This document shows, piece after piece, positions 40,187 through 48,554 of a stretch of 48,554 nucleotides of DNA; the first letter of the stretch is position 1, and the number at the start of each line of letters is the position of its first letter. The notes under the pieces were generated by a model. The model did no database searches. It was not told the origin of the DNA and saw only the letters and a list, made by a program, of their open reading frames with translations. The position numbers and the translations under genes are program-made. Location: contig JBHJOC010000041.1 in NCBI GenBank assembly GCA_050330095.1, positions 1 to 48,554 on the forward strand, written 5' to 3'. This DNA comes from JBCBWG01 sp036804185. Its GTDB lineage: Bacteria; Pseudomonadota; Alphaproteobacteria; Rhizobiales; Hyphomicrobiaceae.

Positions 40187-40737
40187 GTTCGTTTCCTCTC
40201 ACTTCAATGTTCTTCTGCGTTTTATGTCAGTTCGGCCCGGTGCAGTTCAGTTCAGTGCAGTTCAGTGCAGTGCAGTTCACGACGCATCGGATCAGATCCG
40301 TTTAGGGCATCGCGTCGGTTGAGACAGCGCACGACCAGCCAAACTTGTCCCGAGCGCTGCCGATGGGCGTTTACTCTGCTCCAAGACATGGTGCATGAGG
40401 TCGGCGTTTTTCTCGCTCGTCACACAGGCGTGCGCATGAGTGATCCTCTCATCCTGCACTTGCGAGCCGGCCCGCACGGCTCGTAGGTGTCGTGTCGGTC
40501 TCGTACGTCATGGGCCGACGTCCTAATGTGCTCAATGGTCGACATTCGAGCGGCACCCGGCTCGGTTGTGGGCTTAGTTGCCACTTGGCCCTGCGCGCCG
40601 AACCCGCCGTTGTCTTCGATCTGCGCGAGGAGAGTTTGACTGAAGCCCTCACCGCCTGATCCGGGCAGGCGTTCGCCCGTTCGTCGCACATTGGCGTCAC
40701 ATCGCAGTTGCCATCAGCACACGAGGAATTAGAGCAG
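40187..40737. other. 550-bp intergenic region between the dehydrogenase and EamA genes
   Basis: Contains the TKCAG tandem repeat (40241-40280) and a CGAGCC/GGCTCG hairpin near 40465-40485. Several short frames exist on both strands, but none has a ribosome site plus coding character. A pseudogene remnant is possible (a minus-strand stretch reading TLLAQIEDNGGFGAQGQVAT near 40570-40630). Confidence 0.4.
40241..40280. repeat. Pentanucleotide tandem repeat (TKCAG), about 8 units
   Basis: Successive 5-mers read TGCAG TTCAG TTCAG TGCAG, then TTCAG TGCAG TGCAG TTCAC. It begins about 55 bp upstream of the leftward dehydrogenase ATG. Unit number may vary by slippage and would alter promoter spacing. 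Low-complexity tracts like this are rare in the rest of the window. Confidence 0.85.
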
Positions 40738-41667
40738 GTGGATTCCCTCTGGATCCTGATCAGCGTCTTCGGTGCGCTCATGCAGGCGGTGCGCACGGCC
40801 GCACAAAAGACGCTCAACCAGAGCATGTCCAATCTCGGGACGACTTATGTTCGCTCGCTCGCGGGCCTGCCGGTGATGGCGCTCTATCTGGCCCTGATCA
40901 TGGCAACTGTGCAAGGTGGGATGCCGAGGCTGACAGTTGCCTACCTCGCTGCGACATGTGCTGGCGCGCTCGCACAGGTGCTTGCGACGATGTTGCTCAT
41001 CTATCTGTTCAAACTCAGGAATTTCGCGATCGGCTCGATGCTGATCAAGATCGACATCATCATGACCGCCGCACTTGGCAGCCTCCTGTTTTCAGAGCAA
41101 CTGTCCGGCACGGGCCTGCTTGCCTTGCTCGTCGTTCTGGCCGGTGTCTTGCTGATCTCGATCGCGCGGATCGGCCTTGATCGCCTGACCACTGAACAGC
41201 CATCGCTCATGGCAGCTTTGTTCGCATTGCCAACGCAGGTCGCACTGGGGTCGGCGTTTTTCTTCACGCTGTCCTATCTGTTCTTGCGGGAGGCGACGCT
41301 GCTTGCCGAACCTGGCAACTTTCTGTGGCGTGGTGCCTGGACCGTTGTCATCGCAACCCTGATGCAGACGGTGGTGCTCGGGGCCTACGTTGCCTGGCGA
41401 GAACCCGCCGTGTTCGCTCAACTCTGGCCGAACCGTGCAATCATCACGTTCATTGGTGTGACGAGCGCACTCGGATCAATTGCTTGGTTCACTGCATTTG
41501 CCTTGCAAAACGCGTCGTACGTGCGCGCCGTGGGGCAGATCGAAGTCGTCTTCACCCTCCTCATTTCATGGGCCTACTTCAAGGAACGGCTCACGCGGAT
41601 GGAACTGGCCGGAATCGCTTTGACCATTGCCGGTGTCTTGATGTTCCGCCTGATAGCTGTCACCTGA
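40738..41667 (+). CDS. EamA/DMT superfamily transporter
   Basis: 309 aa with about ten hydrophobic helices in two repeats (first from ILISVFGALMQAVRTAAQKT, second from FALPTQVALGSAFFFTLSYL). YVRAVGQIEVVFTLLISWAY then FKERLTRMELAGIALTIAGV is the diagnostic EamA end of the second half. The GTG at 40738 has GAGGA 10 bases upstream. DMT carriers export or import metabolites such as amino acids; the substrate is unknown. The next gene is an aminotransferase 73 bp downstream on the same strand, possibly cotranscribed. Confidence 0.9.
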   Translation: MDSLWILISVFGALMQAVRTAAQKTLNQSMSNLGTTYVRSLAGLPVMALYLALIMATVQGGMPRLTVAYLAATCAGALAQVLATMLLIYLFKLRNFAIGSMLIKIDIIMTAALGSLLFSEQLSGTGLLALLVVLAGVLLISIARIGLDRLTTEQPSLMAALFALPTQVALGSAFFFTLSYLFLREATLLAEPGNFLWRGAWTVVIATLMQTVVLGAYVAWREPAVFAQLWPNRAIITFIGVTSALGSIAWFTAFALQNASYVRAVGQIEVVFTLLISWAYFKERLTRMELAGIALTIAGVLMFRLIAVT

Positions 41668-41740
41668 TCGCGGCTCACGCCACTCTCACTCGAAAGACGC
41701 AGGCGCGATCGAACGAGACCTGCGCGCGGAGAAAACCCAA

Positions 41741-42907
41741 ATGCGCCTGTCACCCTCCCTCGATCGTCTCGGTACCGAAACGGCGTTCCAAGTGCTCGCC
41801 CGCGCCGAAGCTTTGCAACGGCAGGGCAAGAGCGTGATCAACCTCGGCATCGGCCAACCGGACTTCAAAACGCCCGCGCACATCGTCGAAGCCGCGATCA
41901 AGGCGCTCCGCGACGGACATCATGGCTACACGCCGGCGCAGGGCATCGTTCCGCTGCGCGAGGCCGTGTCGCGTGACCTCGAGCAGCGCCACGGGGTCTC
42001 GATCTCGCCAGACCGCGTCATGATCATGCCGGGCGGCAAACCGACGATGTTCTTTGCGATGCTCATGTTCGGCGGTCCGGGACGAGAGATCATGTATCCA
42101 GACCCTGGATTTCCGATCTATCGTTCGATGATCGAGTACACTGGCGCAACTCCGGTGCCGATTCCGTTGCTTGAAGCGAACGGCTTCTCATTTACCGCAG
42201 ACGACGTCCTGGCGCGGATCACCGATCGAACAAGCCTGATCATCATCAATTCGCCAGGCAACCCGACCGGTGGCGCCGTACCAGCGGCTGAGATCGCAGC
42301 GCTCGCGCGTGGGCTCGATGCACACCCCGAGGTCGCCGTTCTGTCAGATGAGATCTACAGCCGCATGCTGTACGACGGACAGCGTCACGAGAGCTTTCTC
42401 AGGTATCCCTCACTCGAGGACCGGCTGATCCTCCTCGATGGATGGTCGAAAACGTATGCGATGACCGGCTGGCGGCTCGGCTTCAGCGTCTGGCCGACGG
42501 CTCTTGTCGAACCGATCGTGCGGCTCGCGGTAAATGCGCACTCGTGCGTCAACGCGCCGACGCAGTTTGCCGGCATCGCGGCACTCGATGGCCCGCAAGA
42601 CAGCGTCGAGCGGATGGTCGAAGCCTTCGATGCCCGCCGGCGCGTGATCGTCGAGCGGCTGAACGCTCTGCCCGGAGTGACGTGCGTCACGCCCGGCGGA
42701 GCATTTTACGCGTTCGCCAACATCACGGGCACGGGCCGGACATCGAAGGCGCTGCAGGATGCGATGCTCGAACAGGCAGGCGTCGCGACCGTTGCGGGCA
42801 CGAGCTTTGGCATCCACGGTGAGGGCTACATCCGCTTTTCCTACGCGAACTCGACCGAGAACATAGAACAGGCCATGACCCGGATCGACGAACTCCTCCG
42901 CGGGTAG
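41741..42907 (+). CDS. PLP-dependent aminotransferase, class I/II (AspB-like)
   Basis: 388 aa. VINLGIGQPDFKTPAHIVEA, GYTPAQGIVPLREAVS, NSPGNPTGGAVP, LSDEIYSRMLYDG, and the PLP lysine in LDGWSKTYAMTGWRLGF are the standard motifs, with the Arg in GYIRFSYANSTENIEQA. Length and motif order fit aspartate/aromatic aminotransferases of the Ib group. GGAGAA precedes the ATG. It may act with the EamA carrier upstream. The amino-acid substrate is not resolved. Confidence 0.93.
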   Translation: MRLSPSLDRLGTETAFQVLARAEALQRQGKSVINLGIGQPDFKTPAHIVEAAIKALRDGHHGYTPAQGIVPLREAVSRDLEQRHGVSISPDRVMIMPGGKPTMFFAMLMFGGPGREIMYPDPGFPIYRSMIEYTGATPVPIPLLEANGFSFTADDVLARITDRTSLIIINSPGNPTGGAVPAAEIAALARGLDAHPEVAVLSDEIYSRMLYDGQRHESFLRYPSLEDRLILLDGWSKTYAMTGWRLGFSVWPTALVEPIVRLAVNAHSCVNAPTQFAGIAALDGPQDSVERMVEAFDARRRVIVERLNALPGVTCVTPGGAFYAFANITGTGRTSKALQDAMLEQAGVATVAGTSFGIHGEGYIRFSYANSTENIEQAMTRIDELLRG

Positions 42908-42953
42908 CGTCCCACCGCACGCCGCGCTGCTGGGTGCGGTTTGAAGCGGGACG
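42908..42953 (+). terminator. Imperfect hairpin after the aminotransferase gene
   Basis: CGTCCC-ACCGCA pairs with TGCGGT and, after a 7-nt bulge, GGGACG, immediately after the stop. There is no T-run, so this is a weak terminator candidate. Confidence 0.3.
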
Positions 42954-43049
42954 CCCGGAAACGCCGCGTTAACCGAATTCGACGACGATCGGCCGCATGT
43001 GGGGGCATAGGGGCGCGTGCCTCGCCATGAGCATGCGGGACGATGAATC

Positions 43050-43421
43050 ATGTTTCGGGCAATAGTGGCAGCACTGGCGGTGCTCGCGTGCATCAAGCTC
43101 GGATCGCATGTCTATCTGTACCGAGCGACAACGGAAAACGTGATCGTTTCAGCCTACCAGGCAAGAGCGATCGAGGCTTGTGCGCGCGAAGGCTCGCGGG
43201 ACAATCTCAGAATTCCGACCGCAGCTTGGTCTGATGCGCGTGACATTTCGCTCGCGATCGGCAAGCGCACCATCGACGTGTCATTCTGGCAGGTCACCCA
43301 TGAACTCTGGGATGCACGCTTTAGGAGTGCCTATCTCCGCGTGATCGCACCGGCGGCGGCGGCAACAATCGTGTGCGAGTACGACGTGCTGCGCGACGCG
43401 GCCGACGTCCACGTGCTGTAA
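43050..43421 (+). CDS. Small membrane-anchored or exported hypothetical protein
   Basis: 123 aa. A signal-anchor (FRAIVAALAVLACIKLGSHV) is followed by YLYRATTENVIVSAYQARAI and EACAREGS, with cysteines at ACARE and near the C-terminus (VCEYDV). The globular part (DISLAIGKRTIDVSFWQVTH) looks like a normal folded domain. I do not recognise the family. The ribosome site is weak (GGGAC). It stands between the aminotransferase and a convergent sensor kinase. Confidence 0.6.
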   Translation: MFRAIVAALAVLACIKLGSHVYLYRATTENVIVSAYQARAIEACAREGSRDNLRIPTAAWSDARDISLAIGKRTIDVSFWQVTHELWDARFRSAYLRVIAPAAAATIVCEYDVLRDAADVHVL

Positions 43422-43628
43422 CAGCGGCTACCCACGGTCTGGACGATTGCTCTGCCACGCACCGGACACGCTTTAAAATGTGAGGGCAGCGTGACTCCTC
43501 GCCTGAGGCCGCGGCCCGGCGCCAAGTCCCGCCCCCGCGGAGGGCCCGGCCTAAGGGCGGAACGGCGCGCGAGCGACGATTCCATACGATGATACCTTGC
43601 AAAGTTCGCCCAAGGCAGAACTGTCCTG

Positions 43629-45170
43629 TCACGAGCCCACCGCATGAGGCGTACAGTGCCGCGACAGTGGGAATTCGAGCGCGTAGCGGAAGCCGGATTC
43701 GCAGAACGTACGCTTCGCGTTTCCGTCAAGATTGAACGCGACGCCGCGCTCGATCAGGAATGCGCCGAAACCATTTCGGCTTGGCTTCGAGACCTTGGGG
43801 CCGCCGTTTTCCTGCCAGACAAGCTCAAGCCAGCCGCCCGGCACCGAGTCCGCGGCCGTTCCAGCGCTTGCCCGTTCGCCCACACGGGCAGCAACCGCAA
43901 CCTCGCCAAAGGGGCTCGAAAGTGCGCCGTGTTTGATGGCATTGGTCGCCAGTTCGTGGAACACGAGGCTTAGCATGATCGCCTGCTGCGCCGTCAGCGG
44001 AACCGGCGGCAGTTGCGCAACGAAGCGCCGGGAAAACTCCGGAAATCCACTCACCACCGCACTTTCGAAGACTGTCGTTAGGTCCACGTCCTGCCAGTCT
44101 TTCGCGGTCAGCAGATCATGGGCGCGAGCAATGCTCTGCAAACGGTTCTCGATGTTTTCTGCGATATCGTCGCGATCACGCGCCGTCCGCAAAATCTGCC
44201 GAATGAAGCCCTGGACGATCGCGAGCGTGTTCTTGACGCGGTGATTGAGTTCGCCGATCAGCAGTTCCTGCGCATCCTTGCTCTTTTTTTCCTCATCGAT
44301 GTTCTCGATCACGGCCACAGAATAGGGCGCGCTATCGTCGAAATCGCGCTCAATCGAAACGAACAGTCTCGTCCAGACTGGACGTCCGCTGCGATGCAGC
44401 CAGCGCTTTTCGACCACGGCGCATTCGACATCGCCACGCCAGAGCGCATCGCGTTGTGCAGAATTCAACGTCAGGTCACGCGGGTCGGTGATCTTGCGGA
44501 AAGACGTTCCGATCAGTTCGGATCGCTCATAGCCGAGCATGGCCGCGAAGAATGGATTCACGTCTGCGAACGTGCCGTCGAGCGTCGTCTCGACGACGCC
44601 GATCGGTGCGCGGGCGAGCGTAGCTTCGGCGCGGCGTGCCCGCATTTCCGCTTCACGTTCAGAGCGCTGACACCGCGTCACGTCACGCGCGACGACAAAG
44701 AGCGCAGGCTCGATCGCGCCGATCGATCGGAAAGGATCGCCTGACGATGCTGGACACGGCGCGACGCAGGCTGCCTTGCCACCGCGTGACCACGCCGCGA
44801 AACAGCTGATCTCGGCAACGGAGATCGCCCCGCTCGGCGTCGGAAAGGCAACGACGAGCGGGCCGCCGACGCCCCCGTCCGCAAGACCCAACCTGATCAA
44901 TTCGGCCAGTTGCGCACGTTGCTCGAGACGGGCGGCTTCGATCAACGAGAAGCCGACGAGTGCATCGCCCGCGCGGCCCAGCACAATGCCCGGCGCTGCG
45001 GCCTGAACGCTCACGCAGATGCCAGATCGATCGAGGCCGATCAGCGCAACCGATCCGGTCGGACCCGGGCGTGCGGCCACTGGTGTGGGCTCCGATGCCA
45101 GCGCGGCAGCATGGGTTGACCTGTCACTCAAAGAATGTCTCGTGCGGCTGAGGGCAGACCCCTCGAACAT
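43629..45170 (-). CDS. PAS-domain HWE-family sensor histidine kinase
   Basis: 513 aa, no clear membrane helices, so probably soluble. Region 1-180 is a weak PAS-like segment; about 190-310 is a PAS/PAC domain (RAPIGVVETTLDGTFADVNP, FFAAMLGYERSELIGTSF, ending VAVIENIDEEKKSKDAQELL). The kinase core has the H-box LIGELNHRVKNTLAIVQGFI with the phospho-acceptor His, and the N-box LVFHELATNAIKHGALSSPF, which mark the HWE/HisKA_2 group, common in alphaproteobacteria (often general stress or light sensing). It lies 71 bp after the TRAP operon on the same strand. No cognate regulator is in the window. Confidence 0.9.
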   Translation of the reverse strand: MFEGSALSRTRHSLSDRSTHAAALASEPTPVAARPGPTGSVALIGLDRSGICVSVQAAAPGIVLGRAGDALVGFSLIEAARLEQRAQLAELIRLGLADGGVGGPLVVAFPTPSGAISVAEISCFAAWSRGGKAACVAPCPASSGDPFRSIGAIEPALFVVARDVTRCQRSEREAEMRARRAEATLARAPIGVVETTLDGTFADVNPFFAAMLGYERSELIGTSFRKITDPRDLTLNSAQRDALWRGDVECAVVEKRWLHRSGRPVWTRLFVSIERDFDDSAPYSVAVIENIDEEKKSKDAQELLIGELNHRVKNTLAIVQGFIRQILRTARDRDDIAENIENRLQSIARAHDLLTAKDWQDVDLTTVFESAVVSGFPEFSRRFVAQLPPVPLTAQQAIMLSLVFHELATNAIKHGALSSPFGEVAVAARVGERASAGTAADSVPGGWLELVWQENGGPKVSKPSRNGFGAFLIERGVAFNLDGNAKRTFCESGFRYALEFPLSRHCTPHAVGS

Positions 45171-45241
45171 ACCGCAGCAGCCATGGTTTCGGAGTTTCGC
45201 TGATCTTTAGAGGATCAATGCCCCGTGCAACGACCGCCGCA

Positions 45242-46645
45242 TCAGCGTAGAGCCCACGGGATAGCAAGGACGAAAGCTGGCACTGCGAAAAGGACTGCAA
45301 CCCGCAACAGCTCGACGGCGAAGAACGGCATCACCCCCCTGAACACGTCCGCGACCGAAAGGTCGTCGGACAGACTCTTGATCACGAAAACATTGAGGCC
45401 AACCGGCGGCGTGATCAGCCCCAACTCGATGACGACGAGGGCGAGGATGCCGAACCAGATCTTGAGGTCATCCGTCGTCATGCCGAATCCTGCCTGGTCG
45501 GCCGTCACGACATCACCGCCATTGAGTTGAACCAGCGCCGGCCAGACGAACGGGACGACGACCAGAATGAGCGCAAGAGATTCGAAAAAGCAGCCGAGCA
45601 CGATGAGCCCGATCAGCAGCAGCGCGAGGATTTGGAATGGTCCAAGGCCGGTTGCCAGCAGCCAGTCGCTCAGCGCCGACGGTAGCCCCGTACGCGCGAA
45701 AAAGCCCTTAAGCACGTCGGCTGCAAACAGGATCAGATAGATCATCCCGCCGGTCTGAGCTGTTTCCCGCAGGGCCGCCCGGAGCGCAGCGCCATCGAGA
45801 CGGTCCGTGCCAGCCCCAGTGCCGAAGATGAGCGGCCGCAGCCACCCATAAGCGATGACGAGCGCCACGCCGACCGCGGCAGCAGGTGTCGGCGTAAAGA
45901 GGCCGACGCCGACACCCATGATCATCGCACCGAAGATCGCCAGCACCGGCACGAGCCGCAGAAGCGCGAGCCGACGCTGCCTGCGATCGCTCTCTGGAGC
46001 GGCCGGTGCAAGTTCACGATCGCGCCAGACGAGCACGAGCACCACCCCGATGAAGCCGAGCACGGCCATTGCCCCGGGCACCAGCGCTGCACGGAACATA
46101 TCGATGACGGACGCTTCGACGATGACGGCGTAAAGCACGAGCGCAACGGATGGTGGGATGAGAATCCCTAGCGTGCCGCCGGCTGCGAGGACGCCCGCTG
46201 CAAACCGCTTGTGAGTGCCGGCGCGGGCGAATTCGGGCAGCGCGATGCGTCCCATGGTACTTGCCGTCGCAAGTGAGGACCCACAAACGGCCCCGAAGCC
46301 TGCACACGCCGCAATCGTTGCGATGGCGGTGCCGCCGCGAAATCGCCCGACGAGCGCTTCGATGCCCTCGAAAAGGTCGCGTGATAGACCGCAACGCGCG
46401 GCCAAGAACCCCATCAACAGAAACAACGGGACGATGGAGAGATCATAGCTCGTCACGGTCGAGAACAGAGCCGTTTTGAACTGCAGCAGGTAGGGTTCGA
46501 ACCGCAGGAATGGCACGAACAAGCTCAACACGTAGGCGCCGCCGACCGCGACGAGCAGCATTGCAAGTGCAATCGGCACACCGGCGGCGATCAGCGCGAA
46601 CAAGACGGCGAGCGCCGAGACGCCGATCAACTCACGCTCGGTCAT
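45242..46645 (-). CDS. dctM: TRAP transporter large permease (DctM)
   Basis: 467 aa, about 12-13 helices. LSIVPLFLLMGFLAARCGLS, AACAGFGAVCGSSLATASTM, AAGGTLGILIPPSVALVLYA (the LGILIPPS motif) and LITPPVGLNVFVIKSLSD (TPPVGLN) are diagnostic. It imports a carboxylate or related anion using a sodium gradient. The ATG at 46645 overlaps the small permease gene by 14 bp. It is the third gene of the dctP-dctQ-dctM operon. Confidence 0.93.
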   Translation of the reverse strand: MTERELIGVSALAVLFALIAAGVPIALAMLLVAVGGAYVLSLFVPFLRFEPYLLQFKTALFSTVTSYDLSIVPLFLLMGFLAARCGLSRDLFEGIEALVGRFRGGTAIATIAACAGFGAVCGSSLATASTMGRIALPEFARAGTHKRFAAGVLAAGGTLGILIPPSVALVLYAVIVEASVIDMFRAALVPGAMAVLGFIGVVLVLVWRDRELAPAAPESDRRQRRLALLRLVPVLAIFGAMIMGVGVGLFTPTPAAAVGVALVIAYGWLRPLIFGTGAGTDRLDGAALRAALRETAQTGGMIYLILFAADVLKGFFARTGLPSALSDWLLATGLGPFQILALLLIGLIVLGCFFESLALILVVVPFVWPALVQLNGGDVVTADQAGFGMTTDDLKIWFGILALVVIELGLITPPVGLNVFVIKSLSDDLSVADVFRGVMPFFAVELLRVAVLFAVPAFVLAIPWALR

Positions 46646-47165
46646 CCAGGGCGCCCGTCGAGATGAGGCCAGCAGCCATGGCCGCGGCGGTGAACGACCA
46701 CAGTGCGCATCCAATGATGGCAGGCACGAAGAACGGCCAGACCTGCCAACCGAGCACAGGCGTCAGGGTGCCAAACGTCGCCGCATCCAGCGCGCCGTAG
46801 ACCAGAGCCAGCGCCAGCAACCCCGCCACGCACGCAAACAGCACATCGCACAGCTGGAGGATCGCGCGCCTGACGGCCAGTGGCGCCAGCGCAACGACCG
46901 TATCGACCGCGACGTGTCCGCGCTTGAGCTGGCAGAGCGGCAGCATGAGCGTCGCCGCCGATCCGACGAGCATCGCAACCGCATCCTCGTAACCGGGCAG
47001 ACCGCGAACGCGAACGCCGGCCGACTGCGTTACGCGATCCAGCGCAAATCCGGTAACGTTCGCCACCGTGAGCACGACGACCACCAGCAACAAGAGGCCA
47101 GCGATCAGGGCGGCAGTGTCACAAGCCGCCTCAATGGCGCGCGAGAGACGCGACGCAGGGCTCAT
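46632..47165 (-). CDS. dctQ: TRAP transporter small permease (DctQ)
   Basis: 177 aa with four helices: TAALIAGLLLLVVVVLTVAN, the VAMLVGSAATLMLPLCQLKR segment, AILQLCDVLFACVAGLLALA, and WQVWPFFVPAIIGCALWSFT. LKRGHVAVDTVVALAP is the conserved DctQ motif. It overlaps dctP by ATGA and dctM by 14 bp. It forms the membrane complex with DctM. Confidence 0.9.
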   Translation of the reverse strand: MSPASRLSRAIEAACDTAALIAGLLLLVVVVLTVANVTGFALDRVTQSAGVRVRGLPGYEDAVAMLVGSAATLMLPLCQLKRGHVAVDTVVALAPLAVRRAILQLCDVLFACVAGLLALALVYGALDAATFGTLTPVLGWQVWPFFVPAIIGCALWSFTAAAMAAGLISTGALDDRA

Positions 47166-48238
47166 GGCCCGGCGCTGTGGGTCGCGATCCGCTCCTTCGC
47201 GCGCGCCAGCAAGCCTGCGGCGTCGATGCCCTTGGCCTTAGCTTCGCCAACCCACCGCGCCTGTACGGCCTCGGCTGCAGCATCGAATGCGGCCGACCTT
47301 TCAACATCGAGCCGCGTGACCGTGCGACCGGCATCCCGCGCCACCTTAATCCCCATCGGCTCCATCTCATCCCAAGCCGCAGCGACCTCGCTGACGATTG
47401 CCGAACCCGAGTTGGCATCGATGATGGCCCGCAAGTCGGCAGGGAGCGCCTCGTAGCGCGCCTTGTTCATAAGAAACAGGAAGACCGACGTGCCGAACCG
47501 CCTCCCACCATCGAGCTCGACCGAGTGCTTTGCGAACTGCGCAATCCGCAGGGGTATCGCCACCTCGAACGGGATCAGTGCGCCGTCGATTGTTCCAGCT
47601 GACAGCGCTTGTGGCAGCGCTGGAACCGGCATGCCGACGGGTTCGGCACCGAACGCCTCCAGCATCCACACGCCAGTTCGCGATGGTGAGCGCAGTTTGA
47701 GGCCGCGGATGTCGGCCAGCGTGCCAACCTGTCGATCGACGAGGTGCAGCGCGTTGCCGCCGTGGACGTGCACCAGAACGGGGTGGACCTCGGCGAGGTC
47801 AGGCGCGAGTTCCGGCAAAAGGTCCTGGATGGCGAGCGAGGTCGCCTTGGCACTCGCACCGTGGACCCCGAACAGCTCGAACACCTCGAGCCTCGGGAAC
47901 ACGCCTGGTGTGTAACCAGCAAGCGTCCAGACCAGGTCTGCCGTGCCGTCGCGCACCTGCCTGTAAAGATCAGGCGGAGCACCACCGAGCGTCATTGACG
48001 GGAAAATCTCGAAGCGCAGGCGCCCCTGCGACTGCTGCCTGACGCGCTCTGCCCATGGCTCGAGAAACTTCTCGTGCGTCAGAGCTTTGGGGCTCAGGAA
48101 ATGATGGATCGTGAAGGTTGTCTCTGCACGCGCCACAACCGGAGCCAGCATCAACACCGCTGCAAAGCCGGCAACCAAGGAGCGGGCCAGAGCGGGGGGC
48201 GAGGACCACGCCGAGAACTGGTCGAGCAATCGGATCAC
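47162..48238 (-). CDS. dctP: TRAP transporter substrate-binding protein (DctP)
   Basis: 358-aa periplasmic receptor. Signal peptide LVAGFAAVLMLAPVVARAET, then TFTIHHFLSPKALTHEKFLE opening a DctP fold. GRLRFEIFPSMTLGGAPPDL, GTADLVWTLAGYTPGVFPRL and GLKLRSPSRTGVWMLEAFGA contain the usual Arg involved in carboxylate binding. The GTG start at 48238 has AAAGG before it. It is the first gene of the operon. The ligand is probably an organic acid; its identity is not readable here. Confidence 0.93.
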   Translation of the reverse strand: MIRLLDQFSAWSSPPALARSLVAGFAAVLMLAPVVARAETTFTIHHFLSPKALTHEKFLEPWAERVRQQSQGRLRFEIFPSMTLGGAPPDLYRQVRDGTADLVWTLAGYTPGVFPRLEVFELFGVHGASAKATSLAIQDLLPELAPDLAEVHPVLVHVHGGNALHLVDRQVGTLADIRGLKLRSPSRTGVWMLEAFGAEPVGMPVPALPQALSAGTIDGALIPFEVAIPLRIAQFAKHSVELDGGRRFGTSVFLFLMNKARYEALPADLRAIIDANSGSAIVSEVAAAWDEMEPMGIKVARDAGRTVTRLDVERSAAFDAAAEAVQARWVGEAKAKGIDAAGLLARAKERIATHSAGP

Positions 48239-48554
48239 AAGTCAGCCTTTCAGGGTTGGATCGGGCGAAGCTCGCCTACAGCACGCCCCGCGGTCAACGG
48301 TCGCCTCCGGCGTTCTTCAGCGCAGCAACGCCACGGGCTCGAGCGCTGTCAACGACTGCCAAGGGCGATGCCTCAAGATGCCGCGCCATTCCGCTCGTGG
48401 CGAGAACCCGTGACATTGTAAGCGCGGCAAGTGTCCTCGTAGGCGCGGCAAGTGTCCTCACCGCCTCGCGTGCCGTCACGCCAAACTGAAGGGGTGGCAG
48501 CAAGCGCTGACGATTGAGGCACGGCATGAGGGCCACTCGCGAGATGATGAGCCT
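48239..48554. other. Right-edge intergenic region with direct repeats
   Basis: 316 bp upstream of dctP to the window end. It contains the 17-bp direct repeat listed separately, and at the very edge an ATG (48526) opening MRATREMMS that runs off the window. The latter lacks a good ribosome site. The promoter of the TRAP operon should lie here; I could not place it. Confidence 0.35.
48422..48459. repeat. 17-bp direct repeat with 21-bp period
   Basis: GCGCGGCAAGTGTCCTC occurs exactly at 48422-48438 and 48443-48459. Multiple 20-bp-class repeats near an end are typical of IS21-family termini, so an insertion element could begin here and continue beyond the window; alternatively these are regulator sites for the TRAP operon. 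Confidence 0.6.

Noticed and set aside
1..48554. CRISPR arrays, integrase-flanked genomic island, prophage
   Set aside because: No regularly spaced repeats, integrase, capsid or tail genes were seen in the window.

Overview
The window is a GC-rich, densely coded bacterial chromosome segment. It most likely comes from an alphaproteobacterium of the Hyphomicrobiales type. The evidence is a GcrA cell-cycle regulator (an alphaproteobacterial family) divergent from argD-argF-hslO, an order I recall from rhizobia and relatives, plus a DUF1127 protein, an HWE-family histidine kinase and many accessory catabolic genes. I see no rRNA, tRNA, CRISPR array or intact phage. Most operons show 4-bp start/stop overlaps (ATGA or GTGA).

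Layout. 1-3000: a leftward nitrate/sulfonate/taurine-type ABC importer (ATPase, Tat-exported binding protein, permease cut by the window edge). 3.4-6.3 kb: a TetR regulator, an EVE-domain protein, and the protein AMPylase SelO coupled to a 47-residue membrane peptide. 6.5-11 kb: an exported cyclase-family protein, then hslO-argF-argD leftward. 11.6-13.8 kb: gcrA, with a MaoC dehydratase and AcuI-type reductase operon on the other strand. 14-15.9 kb: a PcfJ-like protein and a possible 47-aa small protein. 15.9-18.3 kb: TauE/SafE exporter, glutathione transferase, enoyl-CoA hydratase. 18.4-22.4 kb: a leftward run of five genes: an SxtJ-like membrane protein, a DUF5989 mini-protein, a large carbamoyltransferase and two related membrane proteins. 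22.6-25.6 kb: rpsT, a PdeM-like phosphoesterase, pyrD and a DUF952 protein. 25.7-31.8 kb: a DUF262/DUF1524 putative nuclease, an Ldh-type dehydrogenase, a MocA-like plus XdhC pair, and a thermonuclease-family protein. 32-35.9 kb: a LysR-SDR-glutamine amidotransferase operon, a DUF1127 protein and a solitary HigA-like antitoxin. 36-43 kb: a sugar-acid-type catabolic cluster (aldolase, hydroxyacid dehydrogenase, SAF-domain oxidoreductase, 3-hydroxyisobutyrate-type dehydrogenase), then an EamA transporter and an aminotransferase. 43.6-48.2 kb: a TRAP transporter operon with a downstream PAS/HWE sensor kinase. The right edge carries a 21-bp-period direct repeat.

Most notable signals: (1) the carbamoyltransferase/DUF5989/SxtJ cassette, which resembles the functionally unexplained sxtI-J-K trio and here adjoins a tandem membrane-protein pair; (2) a roughly 54-bp dispersed element present three times between genes, whose copies differ mainly at third codon positions of one frame, as if they encode or descend from a short peptide; (3) a pentanucleotide tandem repeat just upstream of a dehydrogenase gene; (4) a lone DUF262/DUF1524 nuclease candidate behind an inverted repeat; (5) an orphan antitoxin overlapping its own operator-like palindrome. 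All family calls come from reading motifs by eye; no database search was possible.
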